A DNA stretch of 64,000 nucleotides from Bilophila wadsworthia ATCC 49260 (GCF_000701705.1 NZ_JNJP01000014.1:1-64000); one strand, 5' to 3'. Counted from the stretch's first letter, positions 33,592 to 43,111 are shown. Notes: generated by a model not told the origin, from the sequence alone. Translations and numbers: made by a program.

Positions 33592-34553
33592 CTCGCGAGT
33601 CTCCTTTCGAGCAACGTGCTTCCGTACATGAGCGGCAGAAGCAGTATCAGATACATGATGGTGATGGTGACGAGGGGGGTCGGGTTGGCCTTCCATTCCA
33701 CGATTTCCATGGCCCGCTTGAGCAGTTCGGGCATACCCACCACGGAGACGAAGGCCGTGGCCTTGAGCAGCCCCACCAGGTGCCCCGTGAGCGGCGGCAG
33801 CACCACGCGGATCGCAAGCGGCAGGATGACGAAGCGCATGGTCTGGATCACGCCGAGCCCGAGGGAACGGGCCGCCTCCACATGCCCCCGGCTCACGGAT
33901 TCGATCCCGGCCCGGAAGTATTCGATCATGAAGGCCAGCGCGCTGAGGAAAAGCCCGCACACGCCCGCCGCAAAGGGCGTGCTGTGGATTTCAAGGAACG
34001 GCAGCGCATAGTAGATGAAGATGACCAGCACGAGGATGGGCAGCGAGCGGAACACATCCACGAACGCGTCGATGGCACAGTTGAAGATCGGGTTGTTCAG
34101 GGTGCGGATGATCGCGATGATCGGCGCGATGGTCACGGACAGCACGGCCGAACAGATGAAGATCAGCAGCGTATTCTCAAGCCCGCCGAGCAGGATGGGC
34201 CACGTTTCGACGATGAGTTCCCTGTTGAAGAACATCATGCCGAGCATATCCCACTGTGCCCCGGAATACCGGTAAAACACCAGCCCGAGCAAACCGAGGA
34301 AGCCGAGCGCGGCAGCCGTCCCCGCCAGTTGCGGGCGCCTTTTGTCCATTGTGGTCACAATCATGGGGACGGCCGCGAGCAGCATATACAGGCCCATGCC
34401 AAGCCAGCCGCCGATGCCGAGCGAGGTTCCCGCCGGTGGGAGAAGGCCCCACGCGGCCGCGATGAGGGCGACCACCAGCCCCCACAGGAATCCGTCACGC
34501 TGATACCAGAGCCGTTGCCGCTTCTGCCGCGAGTGTGTGTTCTCTGCCTGCAT
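33567..34553 (-). CDS. Polar amino-acid ABC transporter permease, N-terminally extended
   Basis: A 328-residue permease of the HisQ/GlnP group with LENTLLIFICSAVLSVTIAP and the coupling motif EAARSLGLGVIQTMRFVILP. As in its partner, residues 1-110 form extra membrane helices (GLVVALIAAAWGLLPPAG and MGLYMLLAAVPMIV). It is immediately downstream of the binding-protein gene. Confidence 0.92.
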   Translation of the reverse strand: MQAENTHSRQKRQRLWYQRDGFLWGLVVALIAAAWGLLPPAGTSLGIGGWLGMGLYMLLAAVPMIVTTMDKRRPQLAGTAAALGFLGLLGLVFYRYSGAQWDMLGMMFFNRELIVETWPILLGGLENTLLIFICSAVLSVTIAPIIAIIRTLNNPIFNCAIDAFVDVFRSLPILVLVIFIYYALPFLEIHSTPFAAGVCGLFLSALAFMIEYFRAGIESVSRGHVEAARSLGLGVIQTMRFVILPLAIRVVLPPLTGHLVGLLKATAFVSVVGMPELLKRAMEIVEWKANPTPLVTITIMYLILLLPLMYGSTLLERRLARWTTPHRA

Positions 34554-34601
34554 TGCGTCCTCCGCCGGGAAGGGCGGCGCTGGAACGCCGCCCCAAAAAG
34601 G

Positions 34602-35411
34602 TTATTTCGGCTGCCAGGGGGTCGTGTACACGTGCACAGTGGAAGAATCGGGGCCGGGCTTCGTGCCGAGCCACTTTTCGTACAGGGCGGCGAGCGTCCC
34701 GTCCCGCTTCATGCTGTTGAGGATCGTGTTGTATTCGTCGCGCAGGGGATCGCCCTTGCGGAAGGCCACGCCCTGAACGAACACGTCGCCCACGGGGAAG
34801 GCCACGCCGAGCATGGGGTAATTCTTGATCTGATAGAGGGCGCGGGTCTGTTCGCGCAGGTAGGCGTCGAGCCGCTTGTTCATGAGATCCATGAGGATGT
34901 CGATGGAGCGGTCGTAGGTGCGGATGGTGTACGGGCCGTACTTTTCCTGGTTGGCGTCAAGCCAGCGCTGTTCGGCGGTGCCCGCCTCGGCGCCCACGCT
35001 CTTGCCCTTGAGCTGTTCCGGGCTGGTGATGGCGTCGTTCTTCCGGGTCACGAAGGCGAGCTGAGCGTCAACCCACGGATCGGAAAAGTCCATCATGACA
35101 AGGCGTTCCTTGTTGATCCACGTATTCCCGGCGGCATCCCACTTCTTGGCCTGGAGCCCCGGGGCGAGCCCGGCGAAAGGAATGTTCGTCATCACAAGCT
35201 GTTTGCCCATGCGCTTGGCCACTTCCGCGTGCAGATCCACCTCGAATCCCACCAGTTTCCCGTTTTCCATGAAGGCGAAAGGCGGGGCCGTGGCGTTGAC
35301 CGCGGCACGCAGTTCCTTGCCGGAATCGGCGGCTTCGGCCTTCACCGTCCCCATCACGAGCCCCGTACAGGCCATTGCAGCCAACAAGACAAGAACATGT
35401 AACCGGTTCAT
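34602..35411 (-). CDS. Periplasmic amino-acid-binding protein of ABC transporter
   Basis: A 269-residue solute-binding protein (family 3). Signal peptide at residues 1-27 (ending VKAEA), then FAFMENGKLVGFEVDLHAEV, RLVMMDFSDPWVDAQLAFV and KSVGAEAGTAEQRWLD, all typical of polar amino-acid binders that hold the alpha-amino and carboxyl groups. First gene of the transporter operon and nearest to the regulated promoter at about 35609. The ligand could be an amino acid, a D-amino acid or a guanidino compound, given the downstream enzymes. Confidence 0.93.
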   Translation of the reverse strand: MNRLHVLVLLAAMACTGLVMGTVKAEAADSGKELRAAVNATAPPFAFMENGKLVGFEVDLHAEVAKRMGKQLVMTNIPFAGLAPGLQAKKWDAAGNTWINKERLVMMDFSDPWVDAQLAFVTRKNDAITSPEQLKGKSVGAEAGTAEQRWLDANQEKYGPYTIRTYDRSIDILMDLMNKRLDAYLREQTRALYQIKNYPMLGVAFPVGDVFVQGVAFRKGDPLRDEYNTILNSMKRDGTLAALYEKWLGTKPGPDSSTVHVYTTPWQPK

Positions 35412-35577
35412 ACTGTGACTCCTCTGTTGAGGGTTCTCTCGCACCGGGAAACCCCAGGGTTTCCGGCTTGCATCAACCGCATATGGAGGCGCTTTCGCGT
35501 TTCCCCGTTCCTTGTGCGGGCCGCTTCCCGAGGCAATGGGAAGGCCCGCTTGCTGGTGTTTGCCGTGGCGTTTTTTA

Positions 35578-35591
35578 GTTCACTATATGAA
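35578..35591 (-). promoter_or_regulatory. Operator GTTCACTATATGAA
   Basis: On the minus strand TTCATATAGTGAAC, identical in all 14 bases to 36674-36687. It contains TTCA-N5-TGAA and begins 17 bases after the -10 of the transporter promoter, i.e. just past the predicted start point, a typical repressor position. Confidence 0.65.
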
Positions 35592-35608
35592 ATTCATTTT
35601 GTAATATA

Positions 35609-35638
35609 AAACTAAACTGGTTCCTCACGTGATGTCAA
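35609..35638 (-). promoter_or_regulatory. Promoter of the amino-acid ABC transporter
   Basis: On the minus strand TTGACA (35638-35633), 18-base spacer, TAGTTT (35614-35609). The operator follows 17 bases downstream. Confidence 0.6.
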
Positions 35639-36627
35639 GAGGGGCGGCACCGTATCCATCACGAAAATTTCAATGGAAAAACACAACGAAGCATGGCGGA
35701 CATTTTCCGCCACCTGACCATAGCCAATTTATTGCCATACAAAATTTCATACGGGTTTTCAGAGGGTACCGTACGGCGGCGCGCCCCCCCAACGGGGACG
35801 GATGCCATCCGGCATGTATCGCCCTGGCAAGCGGCCTGTTTGCGGCTGGCGGCTGCGGTGTGCCGGTTCCCCAAGCCTTCATGGGCATAGGGAAAACCCA
35901 AAAGGGATTGCCTGTACCGCCTCGCCTCCTCCATCGCTTTACTGGAAGCCCGGAAACCTTTTGCGGGGCGCTCCTCAACGCCGCCCATTGATACGCCCAC
36001 ACGGGCGAACGGAAGAAAACCGGCAAAGAAACGATCCCCATACAGCCCTGGCAGGCGGGGAACGCGCGGAACACATTATCAAGTTGGAAATATAAGATCA
36101 TATCTATTTAATAATATTACAGTTTACAGCTTTTTTCTTCAATCCCCCCGCAAGCGCTTTTCCGTCCCGCCTGCCTCCTGCCGCCCTGCTTCCGGATTGG
36201 ATGTTTCGAAAGAAGCAAGCCCGGCGGGCACCATGACCAGCCCGGCGGGCCATGCGCCAACGGGCCTCCCCTTGCGCCTATCCCCACGGTGATGCGGGTG
36301 AAGGCAACGACGCCCACGACGCCGAACGCAACCTGATCCTATCCATGCGTGGATACGTGACAAAGGACCTTTCCACAGAAACCGGCCCATCCGCGCGTAT
36401 CCTCATTGCGCCGCGGCGCCTCCCCCGCCTTCCTGCCCGCACCGGCTTTCCCGCCAACGGTGCCTATCCTGCTGGAAGGCCGGGCCGCCTTTCCCCACAC
36501 GCCAAGCGCGGCGGTAGCAGGCAGCCTGCCCACATCCCGCCTTCCGAGCAAAAAACGCTTTGAACTGCATATGATAAGGAAAAAGCAAAAATCTTTCGGC
36601 AAGGCTCCCCTTTTTCGGCCCTGCCGC

Positions 36628-36656
36628 TTGACTTCTTTTGGCGAACCTCATATTTT
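36628..36656 (+). promoter_or_regulatory. Promoter of the acyl-CoA synthetase / Ior operon
   Basis: TTGACT (36628-36633), 17-base spacer, TATTTT (36651-36656), followed 17 bases later by the operator at 36674-36687. Confidence 0.6.
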
Positions 36657-36673
36657 CGCATTATGAATTTTAG

Positions 36674-36687
36674 TTCATATAGTGAAC
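36674..36687 (+). promoter_or_regulatory. Operator TTCATATAGTGAAC
   Basis: Inverted copy of the site at 35578-35591 (14 of 14 bases), at the same distance from its -10 hexamer. TTCA-N5-TGAA geometry resembles IclR-type sites; the IclR gene at 43414 is a candidate regulator. Confidence 0.65.
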
Positions 36688-36762
36688 AACAAAAAAACAG
36701 CCGGTGTCCCAAACCAGAACGCCGCAAGGCACTCCCCTGACCGCCGGACAAAGGAGTCTCCC

Positions 36763-38958
36763 GTGAAAAAATCCCCTTGGAAACTGGATCCCTTGTTCAC
36801 GCCACGCTCCATCGCGGTGATCGGCGCATCCCCCAACGGCGGGGCGGGTTCCATCGTCCTCAGGAACATGCAGCGCCTCGGCTATACGGGTACGGTGTAT
36901 CCCATCAACCCAAAGTATAAGGAAATCTTTGGGTACCCCTGCTACGCGTCCCTGCGCGATCTCCCCGCCCCGGCGGACTGCGCCGCCGTGCTGCTGGGCA
37001 GCCGTTCGCTGCTGCCCATGCTTGAGGAGGCGCACGCCGCAGGCGTCAAGGGGGTCTGGGGTTTTGCCAGCGGATTTGCCGAAACGGGCGGGGAAGGCCG
37101 GGCCATGCAGCGGCGCATCCACGATTTCTGCCATGAGTCCGGCCTGCTGTTCTGCGGCCCCAACTGCGTGGGCTATGCCAACATCACCGACAAGACCTGC
37201 ATGTACAGCGCCCCGCTCCCGCAGGCGTTCCGCCCCGGCGACATCGGCGTCATCGCCCAGAGCGGCGCGGTGCTGCTGGCGCTCGGCAACGCCAACCGCA
37301 TGGCCGGGTTCTCCCGCCTCATTTCCTCCGGCAACGAAGCGGCCCTCGGGCTCGCCGACTACATGGACTATCTGGTCGACGACGACGCCACGCATGTGAT
37401 CGCCCTCTTCATCGAAACCATCCGCGACCCGGAAGCCTTCGCCGCCGCGTGCTCCCGCGCCGCGGAAAAGGGCAAGCCCGTCATCGCGCTCAAGGTCGGG
37501 CGCTCGGAACTCGCCTGCCGCGTGGCGGCCACCCATACCGGGGCCATCGCGGGAAGCGACCGGATACTCGACGCCTTTTTCCGCCGTGCCAACGTCATGC
37601 GGGTCAACACCCTCGACGACCTGCTCGAAACCGCCGTCCTGTTCAGCGGGCTGCGCGGCCTTTCCGCCGGTTCGCCGAAGGTGGGGATGGCCACGGTTTC
37701 CGGCGGCGAAATGGGCATGTTGGCGGACGTGTGCGCGGACAGCGGCCTCGTCTTCCCGCCCGTTTCCGAGGCCGGGAAGGAACGGCTCCGCAAGGTGCTC
37801 CCGCCCTACGCCCCCATCGCCAACCCCCTCGACGCGTGGGGCAGCGGCGATCTGCGCGAGGCCTACCCCGCCAGCCTCGGCATCCTCGCCGCCGAGGAGG
37901 ATGTGGAAACGCTCATCGTCTCGCAGGACATCCCCGGCAACATGGCCCCCGAACAGGTGGAGCAGTTCTCGGACGTGGCCCGCGCCGCCGTCGCCGTGCG
38001 CGCCGCCTCCGGCAAGCCGGTCATCGTCGTTTCCAATATCTCCGGCGGCATCGATCCGGCCATCGGCGATATCCTCGCACAAGGCAACGTCCCCGTGGTG
38101 CAGGGCAGCGGCGCGGGCATCCCCGCCATCCGGCGCTGGATAGACTGGTGCGCCGCGCGCGCGGCGAAAACGGCATCTCCCTACCCCCGGAAGGATTCCC
38201 CCACTCCTTCCATACTCCCCCCCGAACTGGCTTCGGAACTCGACGCCAGTTCGGGCGTATTGCCCTACGCGCTTTCCGCCCGCCTGCTGCGCCATTTCGG
38301 GATCGCCATAGATCACGAGGAGCTTGCGGTTTCGCTTGAGGAAGGCATGGCGGCAGCCGGGCGCATCGGCTATCCCGTCGCCCTGAAAGCCGCCTCCCCC
38401 GACATCGCGCACAAGACCGAGACCGGCCTCGTCAAGCTCAACCTCCGCACCGGCGCGGAATTCGCGGCGGCATGGCGCGAGCTTGAAGGCATCCTTGCCC
38501 TGCACCACGCGGACGCGCGGCGCGAGGGGATGCTCGTGCAAGGCATGGTGCGGAGCGCGGGCGGCAAATCCGGCGACGTGGTGGAAACCATTGTCGGCGT
38601 GAACCGTGACGGCGGGTTCGGATCGGCGGTCATGGTGGGGCTCGGCGGCGTGTTCGTGGAGCTGCTGCGCGACGTTTCGCTTGAGCTGGCCCCGCTCTCA
38701 CCCGAAGGCGCCCGCGCCATGATCGGCAGGCTCAAGGCCGCCAAGTTGCTTACCGGCTTCCGAGGGCGCGCCGCGTCCGACGTGGAAGCCCTCTCCGATG
38801 TGCTCGTCCGGGTGGCAGCCATGTGCTGCGCGCTGGGCGACAGGCTCGTTTCGCTCGACCTGAACCCGGTCATGGTGCTGCCGGAAGGGGAAGGCGTACG
38901 CATTGTGGACATCGTGATGCAGGTGGCTCCGGCACGGCATTGCGGGGAAACCGACTAA
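36763..38958 (+). CDS. ADP-forming acyl-CoA synthetase (fused subunits)
   Basis: A 731-residue enzyme converting acyl-CoA + ADP + Pi into acid + ATP + CoA. N-terminal CoA-binding domain (FTPRSIAVIGASPNGGAGS, residues 11-30), ligase domains with the phospho-His segment AATHTGAIAGSD near residue 250, and a C-terminal ATP-grasp (YPVALKAASPDIAHKTETG, then VETIVGVNRDGGFG). The GTG at 36763 has AAAGGAG at proper spacing, better than any upstream ATG. It is 20 bases before iorA, so it should capture the energy of the acyl-CoA made by IorAB by substrate-level phosphorylation. Confidence 0.93.
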   Translation: MKKSPWKLDPLFTPRSIAVIGASPNGGAGSIVLRNMQRLGYTGTVYPINPKYKEIFGYPCYASLRDLPAPADCAAVLLGSRSLLPMLEEAHAAGVKGVWGFASGFAETGGEGRAMQRRIHDFCHESGLLFCGPNCVGYANITDKTCMYSAPLPQAFRPGDIGVIAQSGAVLLALGNANRMAGFSRLISSGNEAALGLADYMDYLVDDDATHVIALFIETIRDPEAFAAACSRAAEKGKPVIALKVGRSELACRVAATHTGAIAGSDRILDAFFRRANVMRVNTLDDLLETAVLFSGLRGLSAGSPKVGMATVSGGEMGMLADVCADSGLVFPPVSEAGKERLRKVLPPYAPIANPLDAWGSGDLREAYPASLGILAAEEDVETLIVSQDIPGNMAPEQVEQFSDVARAAVAVRAASGKPVIVVSNISGGIDPAIGDILAQGNVPVVQGSGAGIPAIRRWIDWCAARAAKTASPYPRKDSPTPSILPPELASELDASSGVLPYALSARLLRHFGIAIDHEELAVSLEEGMAAAGRIGYPVALKAASPDIAHKTETGLVKLNLRTGAEFAAAWRELEGILALHHADARREGMLVQGMVRSAGGKSGDVVETIVGVNRDGGFGSAVMVGLGGVFVELLRDVSLELAPLSPEGARAMIGRLKAAKLLTGFRGRAASDVEALSDVLVRVAAMCCALGDRLVSLDLNPVMVLPEGEGVRIVDIVMQVAPARHCGETD

Positions 38959-38977
38959 TCTTGATGGAGAAAAGCCG

Positions 38978-40750
38978 ATGAAGAAACTTCTGTCCGGCAA
39001 CGAGGCCCTCGCACGGGGCGCGCTGGAAGCGCGCATAGAGATCGCCTGCGGCTATCCGGGGACACCCAGCTCGGAAATCCTTGAAAACGTCAGCAAGTAC
39101 AAAGAAATATACTCAGAATGGTCGGTAAACGAGAAGGTGGCGATGGACGCCGCCGCGGGCGCGGCCTATTCCGGGCGCCGCGCGCTCGTGACCACCAAGC
39201 AGGTGGGCATGAACGTCATGTCCGATTCGCTGTTCTATACCGCCTACACCGGCGCGGAGGCCGCGCTCGTGGTCGTCACCGCCGACGATCCGGGCCTGTT
39301 CAGCTCCCAGAACGAGCAGGACAACCGCCACTACGCCAAGCTCGGCAAGTTCCCCATGCTGGAACCCTGCGACAGCCAGGAATGCAAGGATTTCATGATC
39401 GAAGCCGTGGACATGAGCGAACGCTTCGACACGCCCGTGGTCATCCGCACGACCATGCGCACCTCACATTCCAAGTCCGTGGTGGAGCTCGGCACCCCCG
39501 GCTCCTACGGGCGCGAGGTCGGCCCCTTCCCCCGCAACATCGAGAAGTACAACTCCATGTGCACGTGGGCGCGCAAGCGGCACTACATCCTTGAACAGCG
39601 CCTGCTGGACATCGAGGAATGGAGCAACACGTGGCCCGGCAACCGCATCGAATGGGGCGACCGCGAATACGGCTTCATCGCCGGGGGCATCATCTACGAA
39701 TACGTGAAGCAGGTCTTCCCCGAAGCCTCCATCCTCAAGCTCGGCATGTGCTACCCCCTGCCGAAGAAGCTGATCCGGGAGTTCGCGGACGGCGTGCGCA
39801 ACGTCATCGTGGTCGAGGAGCTTGACCCCTTCATCGAGGAGCAGGTCAGGGCTATGGGCATCCCCGCGCGCGGCAAGGACATTTTCTCCATCTGCGGCGA
39901 ACTGCTGCCGGAGGACATCGCCGAAAGCTGCCGCAAGGCGGGCATCCTTAAAGATACGGCCCCCGCGTTCAGCGACACGTCCGAATCCCTCCCCAGCCGC
40001 AGCCCGCTGCTGTGCTCCGGCTGCCCGCACCGCTCCACGTTCTACAACCTTTCCCAGATGAAGGTGCCGGTGGCGGGCGACATCGGCTGCTACAACCTCG
40101 GCACCCTGCCGCCCTTCAATGCCCAGCACACCATGGGGGCCATGGGCGCGAGCGTGGGCGTGCTGCACGGCATGGGCCTTTCCGGGCTGCCCGAGCCCGC
40201 CGTGTGCACCATCGGCGACGGCACCTTCTTCCATGCGGGCGTCGCGCCGCTACTGAACATGGTCCACAACAAGGGCAAGGGCACGGTCATCATCATGGAC
40301 AACCGCACCACCGCCATGACCGGGCATCAGGACAACCCCGGCATCGAGGCGACCCTGTCCCTCGGCACCGTGGCGCCTGTGGACATCGCCGGGCTGTGCC
40401 GCGCCTGCGGCGTGGAAAAGGTGCTCACCGCGGATGCCTTCGATCTCGCCGCCGTCCGGAAGGCGCTTGAAGAGTGCACCGCCTACGACGGGGTTTCCGT
40501 GCTCATCACGCGCGGGGACTGCGTGTTCGTCTCCCGCAGCCCCAAGCCCGCCCGCGTGGTGGATGCCGACAAGTGCATCGCCTGCGGCAAGTGCATCCAG
40601 AGCGGCTGCCCCTCCGTGGTGCTGTCCGACGAAAAGCACCCCAAGACCGGGAAGCGCAAGGCCCGCATCGAACCCGTGACCTGCGTCGGCTGCGGCATCT
40701 GCGCCCAGATCTGTCCCGTCCACGCCATCTCCGGCCCCGAACAAGCCTAA
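38978..40750 (+). CDS. iorA: Indolepyruvate:ferredoxin oxidoreductase alpha subunit
   Basis: A 590-residue thiamine-diphosphate enzyme subunit. Pyrimidine-binding part with GNEALARGALEARIEIACGY at the start, then a TPP-binding part with GDGTFFHAG and MDNRTTAMTGHQDNPG, and a C-terminal ferredoxin domain with CIACGKCIQSGCP and CVGCGICAQICP for two [4Fe-4S] clusters. With IorB it oxidatively decarboxylates aryl pyruvates (from Trp, Phe, Tyr) to aryl-acetyl-CoA and reduced ferredoxin. It lies between the acyl-CoA synthetase and iorB in one operon. Confidence 0.95.
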   Translation: MKKLLSGNEALARGALEARIEIACGYPGTPSSEILENVSKYKEIYSEWSVNEKVAMDAAAGAAYSGRRALVTTKQVGMNVMSDSLFYTAYTGAEAALVVVTADDPGLFSSQNEQDNRHYAKLGKFPMLEPCDSQECKDFMIEAVDMSERFDTPVVIRTTMRTSHSKSVVELGTPGSYGREVGPFPRNIEKYNSMCTWARKRHYILEQRLLDIEEWSNTWPGNRIEWGDREYGFIAGGIIYEYVKQVFPEASILKLGMCYPLPKKLIREFADGVRNVIVVEELDPFIEEQVRAMGIPARGKDIFSICGELLPEDIAESCRKAGILKDTAPAFSDTSESLPSRSPLLCSGCPHRSTFYNLSQMKVPVAGDIGCYNLGTLPPFNAQHTMGAMGASVGVLHGMGLSGLPEPAVCTIGDGTFFHAGVAPLLNMVHNKGKGTVIIMDNRTTAMTGHQDNPGIEATLSLGTVAPVDIAGLCRACGVEKVLTADAFDLAAVRKALEECTAYDGVSVLITRGDCVFVSRSPKPARVVDADKCIACGKCIQSGCPSVVLSDEKHPKTGKRKARIEPVTCVGCGICAQICPVHAISGPEQA

Positions 40751-40763
40751 GGAGCGCATCCCC

Positions 40764-41351
40764 ATGAAAAAGACCATCCGTTTCCTCATCACCGGGGTCG
40801 GCGGGCAGGGAACCATCCTCGCCAGCGACATCCTCGCCGAAGTAGGGCTCCGGCTCGGCCACGACGCCAAGAAATCCGACATCCTCGGCCTCGCCGTGCG
40901 CGGCGGCTCCGTGGTCAGCCACATCATCTGGGGCGAAAACGTCCGCGCGCCCATGATCGACCGGGGCACCGCCGACTATTACCTGAGCTTCGAATGGCTG
41001 GAGGGCCTGCGGCGGCTCGTCTATACGAATAAGGATACGGTCGTGCTCGCCAACGACTGGCGCATCGACCCCGTATCGGTAAGCTCCGGGCAGGCCGACT
41101 ATCCCGACGAGGACGGCATCCGCGCCGCCATCCGCGAACGCTGCGCGGGCCTGCGGGAAATCCCGGCCACGCCGCTCGCCGTGGAGATGGGCAACGCCCG
41201 CGTGTTCAACAGCGTCATGATGGGCGGGCTGGCCCAGCTCGTCGGGGGCGACGCCGACGTCTGGCGCTCCGTCATCGCCGACCGGGTCGCGCCCAAAGTG
41301 CGGGATCTCAATGTCCGGGCATTCGATGCCGGGCTGAACCACACGTTCTAG
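40764..41351 (+). CDS. iorB: Indolepyruvate:ferredoxin oxidoreductase beta subunit
   Basis: A 195-residue subunit, normal length, with the 2-oxoacid oxidoreductase gamma-type opening FLITGVGGQGTILASDILAE and the downstream KKSDILGLAVRGGSVVSHI. It starts 13 bases after iorA with AAGGAG upstream. It completes the IorAB enzyme. Confidence 0.95.
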   Translation: MKKTIRFLITGVGGQGTILASDILAEVGLRLGHDAKKSDILGLAVRGGSVVSHIIWGENVRAPMIDRGTADYYLSFEWLEGLRRLVYTNKDTVVLANDWRIDPVSVSSGQADYPDEDGIRAAIRERCAGLREIPATPLAVEMGNARVFNSVMMGGLAQLVGGDADVWRSVIADRVAPKVRDLNVRAFDAGLNHTF

Positions 41352-41376
41352 GGCCATCCCATCTTGAAACGGCTTT

Positions 41377-41394
41377 CGCCGCACGCGGGTGCGG
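41377..41394 (+). terminator. Possible hairpin after iorB
   Basis: GCCGCAC-GCGG-GTGCGGC stem of 7 base pairs, 25 bases after the iorB stop, without a T-run. It could be a weak or factor-dependent stop or just a processing site. Confidence 0.3.
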
Positions 41395-41530
41395 CGTGCC
41401 GTGAACCGGCGTGGGGTCTGGTGAAGACGGCGCTTCCTACCGGAGCCCGGCTTTGAGGCGTATGCCCTTGCAAAGGCCACCTGCCCTAAAGACGCCGCGG
41501 GGATTCCGCGGCATGTGAGGGAACATTCCC

Positions 41531-43111
41531 ATGTTTGATATTCTGTTCCGCAATGCAAAGGTCATCGACGGCACGGGCAACCCGTGGTTCTACGGTGATG
41601 TGGGCGTGGAAGGCGGCACCGTCGCCGCCGTGCTGCCCCCCGGCTCCACGGCCCGCGCCCGCCGCGTGGCGGATGTGGACGGCAAGGCGCTCTGCCCCGG
41701 CTTCGTGGACGGGCACAGCCATTCGGAATTGCCGCTCCTCGCCGGGGAGGGCATGGACTGCAAGATCATGCAGGGCGTGACCACCGAAAACCTCGGGCTG
41801 GACGGCATGTCCCTCGCGCCGATCAAGGACGGCGACAAGGCCGACTGGAAGAAACACCTTTCCGGCCTCGCCGGGACGCTCGACGTGCCGTGGACGTGGA
41901 ACAGCTTCGCGGAATACCTCGACTGCCTGCAGGCCGCGAAGCCGCCGCTCAACGTCTCCTCGTACGTGGGGCTGGGCACGGTGCGCCTGAGCGTCATGGG
42001 CATGGCCGACAGGCCCGCGGAAGACCACGAAATCCGGGCCATGCGGGATCTGGTCGCCCGGTGCATGGACGAGGGCGCGCGCGGCATCTCCGCCGGGCTG
42101 ATCTACCCTCCGAGCCGCTACCAGAGCCTTGAGGAAACCGTGGCCGTAGCCAAGGCCGCGGCGGCGCACGGCGGCATCTACGACGTGCACATGCGCAACG
42201 AGGCCGACGCCATCGCCGAATCCGTGGAGGAGGTGATCGCCATCAGCGAACGCTCCGGCATCCCCGCCATGATCACCCACTTCAAGATCCGCGGGAAAAA
42301 GAACTGGGGCCGTTCCGCCGCGCTCATCCGCCGCATCGACGAGGCCCGCGCCGCCGGGATCGACGTCACGATGGCCCAGTACCCCTACACGGCGGGGAGC
42401 ACGTTCCTGCATGTGGTCATCCCGCCGTGGTACCACAGCCGGGGCGTGGACGGCCTGCTGCGGGCCCTGCGCGAGGAACGCGGCGCCATCAAGCATGACC
42501 TCGACACGCGCATGGACTGGGAAAACTTCTCGCAGTCCGTGGGCTGGGAAAAGATCTTCGTCTCTTCGGTGGTCAGCGAAGCCAACCAGCCCTGCGTGGG
42601 CAAGAGCATCTCGCAGATCGCCGCCGAACGGGGACATGCCGACCCCGCCGACGCCGCCTTCGACCTGCTGGTGGAAGAGCAGCTCGCCGTGGGCATGATC
42701 TCGTTCGGGCTCGACGAGGCGGACATCACCGCGATCATGCGCCACCCGGCCGTGAGCTTCATCACCGACGGGCTCATGAGCGGAAGGCCCCACCCGCGCG
42801 CCTACGCCACCTACCCCCGCATCCTCGGCCGCTATGTGCGTGAGCAGGGCGTCCTTTCCCTTGAGGAGGCCGTCCGCAAGATGACCTCGCTCCCCGCCCG
42901 CAAGATCAGGCTGCGGAACAAGGGCGTCATCGCCGAGGGCTACGACGCGGATCTGGTGGTCTTTGACCCGGATACCGTCATCGACAAAAACAGCTATGAC
43001 GATCCCCGCGTGCATCCCGCCGGGATCGCGCACGTACTCGTCAACGGCGTGTTCGTGGTGGAGGACGCCGCGCTCACGGGCGCACGGCCCGGGAGGGTCA
43101 TCAGGGACTAG
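41531..43111 (+). CDS. N-acyl-D-amino-acid deacylase (D-aminoacylase)
   Basis: A 526-residue amidohydrolase. Metal site PGFVDGHSHSELPLL near residue 55-69, MITHFKIRGKKNWG in the middle, FITDGLMSG near 415, and a C-terminus that matches the D-aminoacylase family closely (KGVIAEGYDADLVVFDPDTV, then AGIAHVLVNGVFVVEDA). It removes the acyl group from N-acyl-D-amino acids. The product would need racemisation or transamination before IorAB. It is 180 bases after iorB, same strand. A related dihydroorotase-like activity cannot be excluded. Confidence 0.87.
   Translation: MFDILFRNAKVIDGTGNPWFYGDVGVEGGTVAAVLPPGSTARARRVADVDGKALCPGFVDGHSHSELPLLAGEGMDCKIMQGVTTENLGLDGMSLAPIKDGDKADWKKHLSGLAGTLDVPWTWNSFAEYLDCLQAAKPPLNVSSYVGLGTVRLSVMGMADRPAEDHEIRAMRDLVARCMDEGARGISAGLIYPPSRYQSLEETVAVAKAAAAHGGIYDVHMRNEADAIAESVEEVIAISERSGIPAMITHFKIRGKKNWGRSAALIRRIDEARAAGIDVTMAQYPYTAGSTFLHVVIPPWYHSRGVDGLLRALREERGAIKHDLDTRMDWENFSQSVGWEKIFVSSVVSEANQPCVGKSISQIAAERGHADPADAAFDLLVEEQLAVGMISFGLDEADITAIMRHPAVSFITDGLMSGRPHPRAYATYPRILGRYVREQGVLSLEEAVRKMTSLPARKIRLRNKGVIAEGYDADLVVFDPDTVIDKNSYDDPRVHPAGIAHVLVNGVFVVEDAALTGARPGRVIRD

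Larger units (their letters stand above)
35412..36762. other. Long divergent intergenic region
   Basis: 1.35 kb with no supported gene between the ABC transporter (leftward) and the acyl-CoA synthetase operon (rightward). It holds two matching promoter/operator modules at its ends, an AT-rich patch at 36085-36130 and a 16-base palindrome TATCCATGCGTGGATA at 36340-36355. Short reading frames inside have no family features. Confidence 0.6.

Noticed and set aside
36209..36251. Direct repeat of AGCCCGGCGGGC
   Set aside because: Two short GC-rich copies only; no flanking gene or further copies to support an att site or mobile element.
35412..36762. Replication origin
   Set aside because: Divergent gene orientation and an AT-rich patch prompted the idea, but no DnaA-box cluster and no dnaA, dnaN or parA gene is visible.
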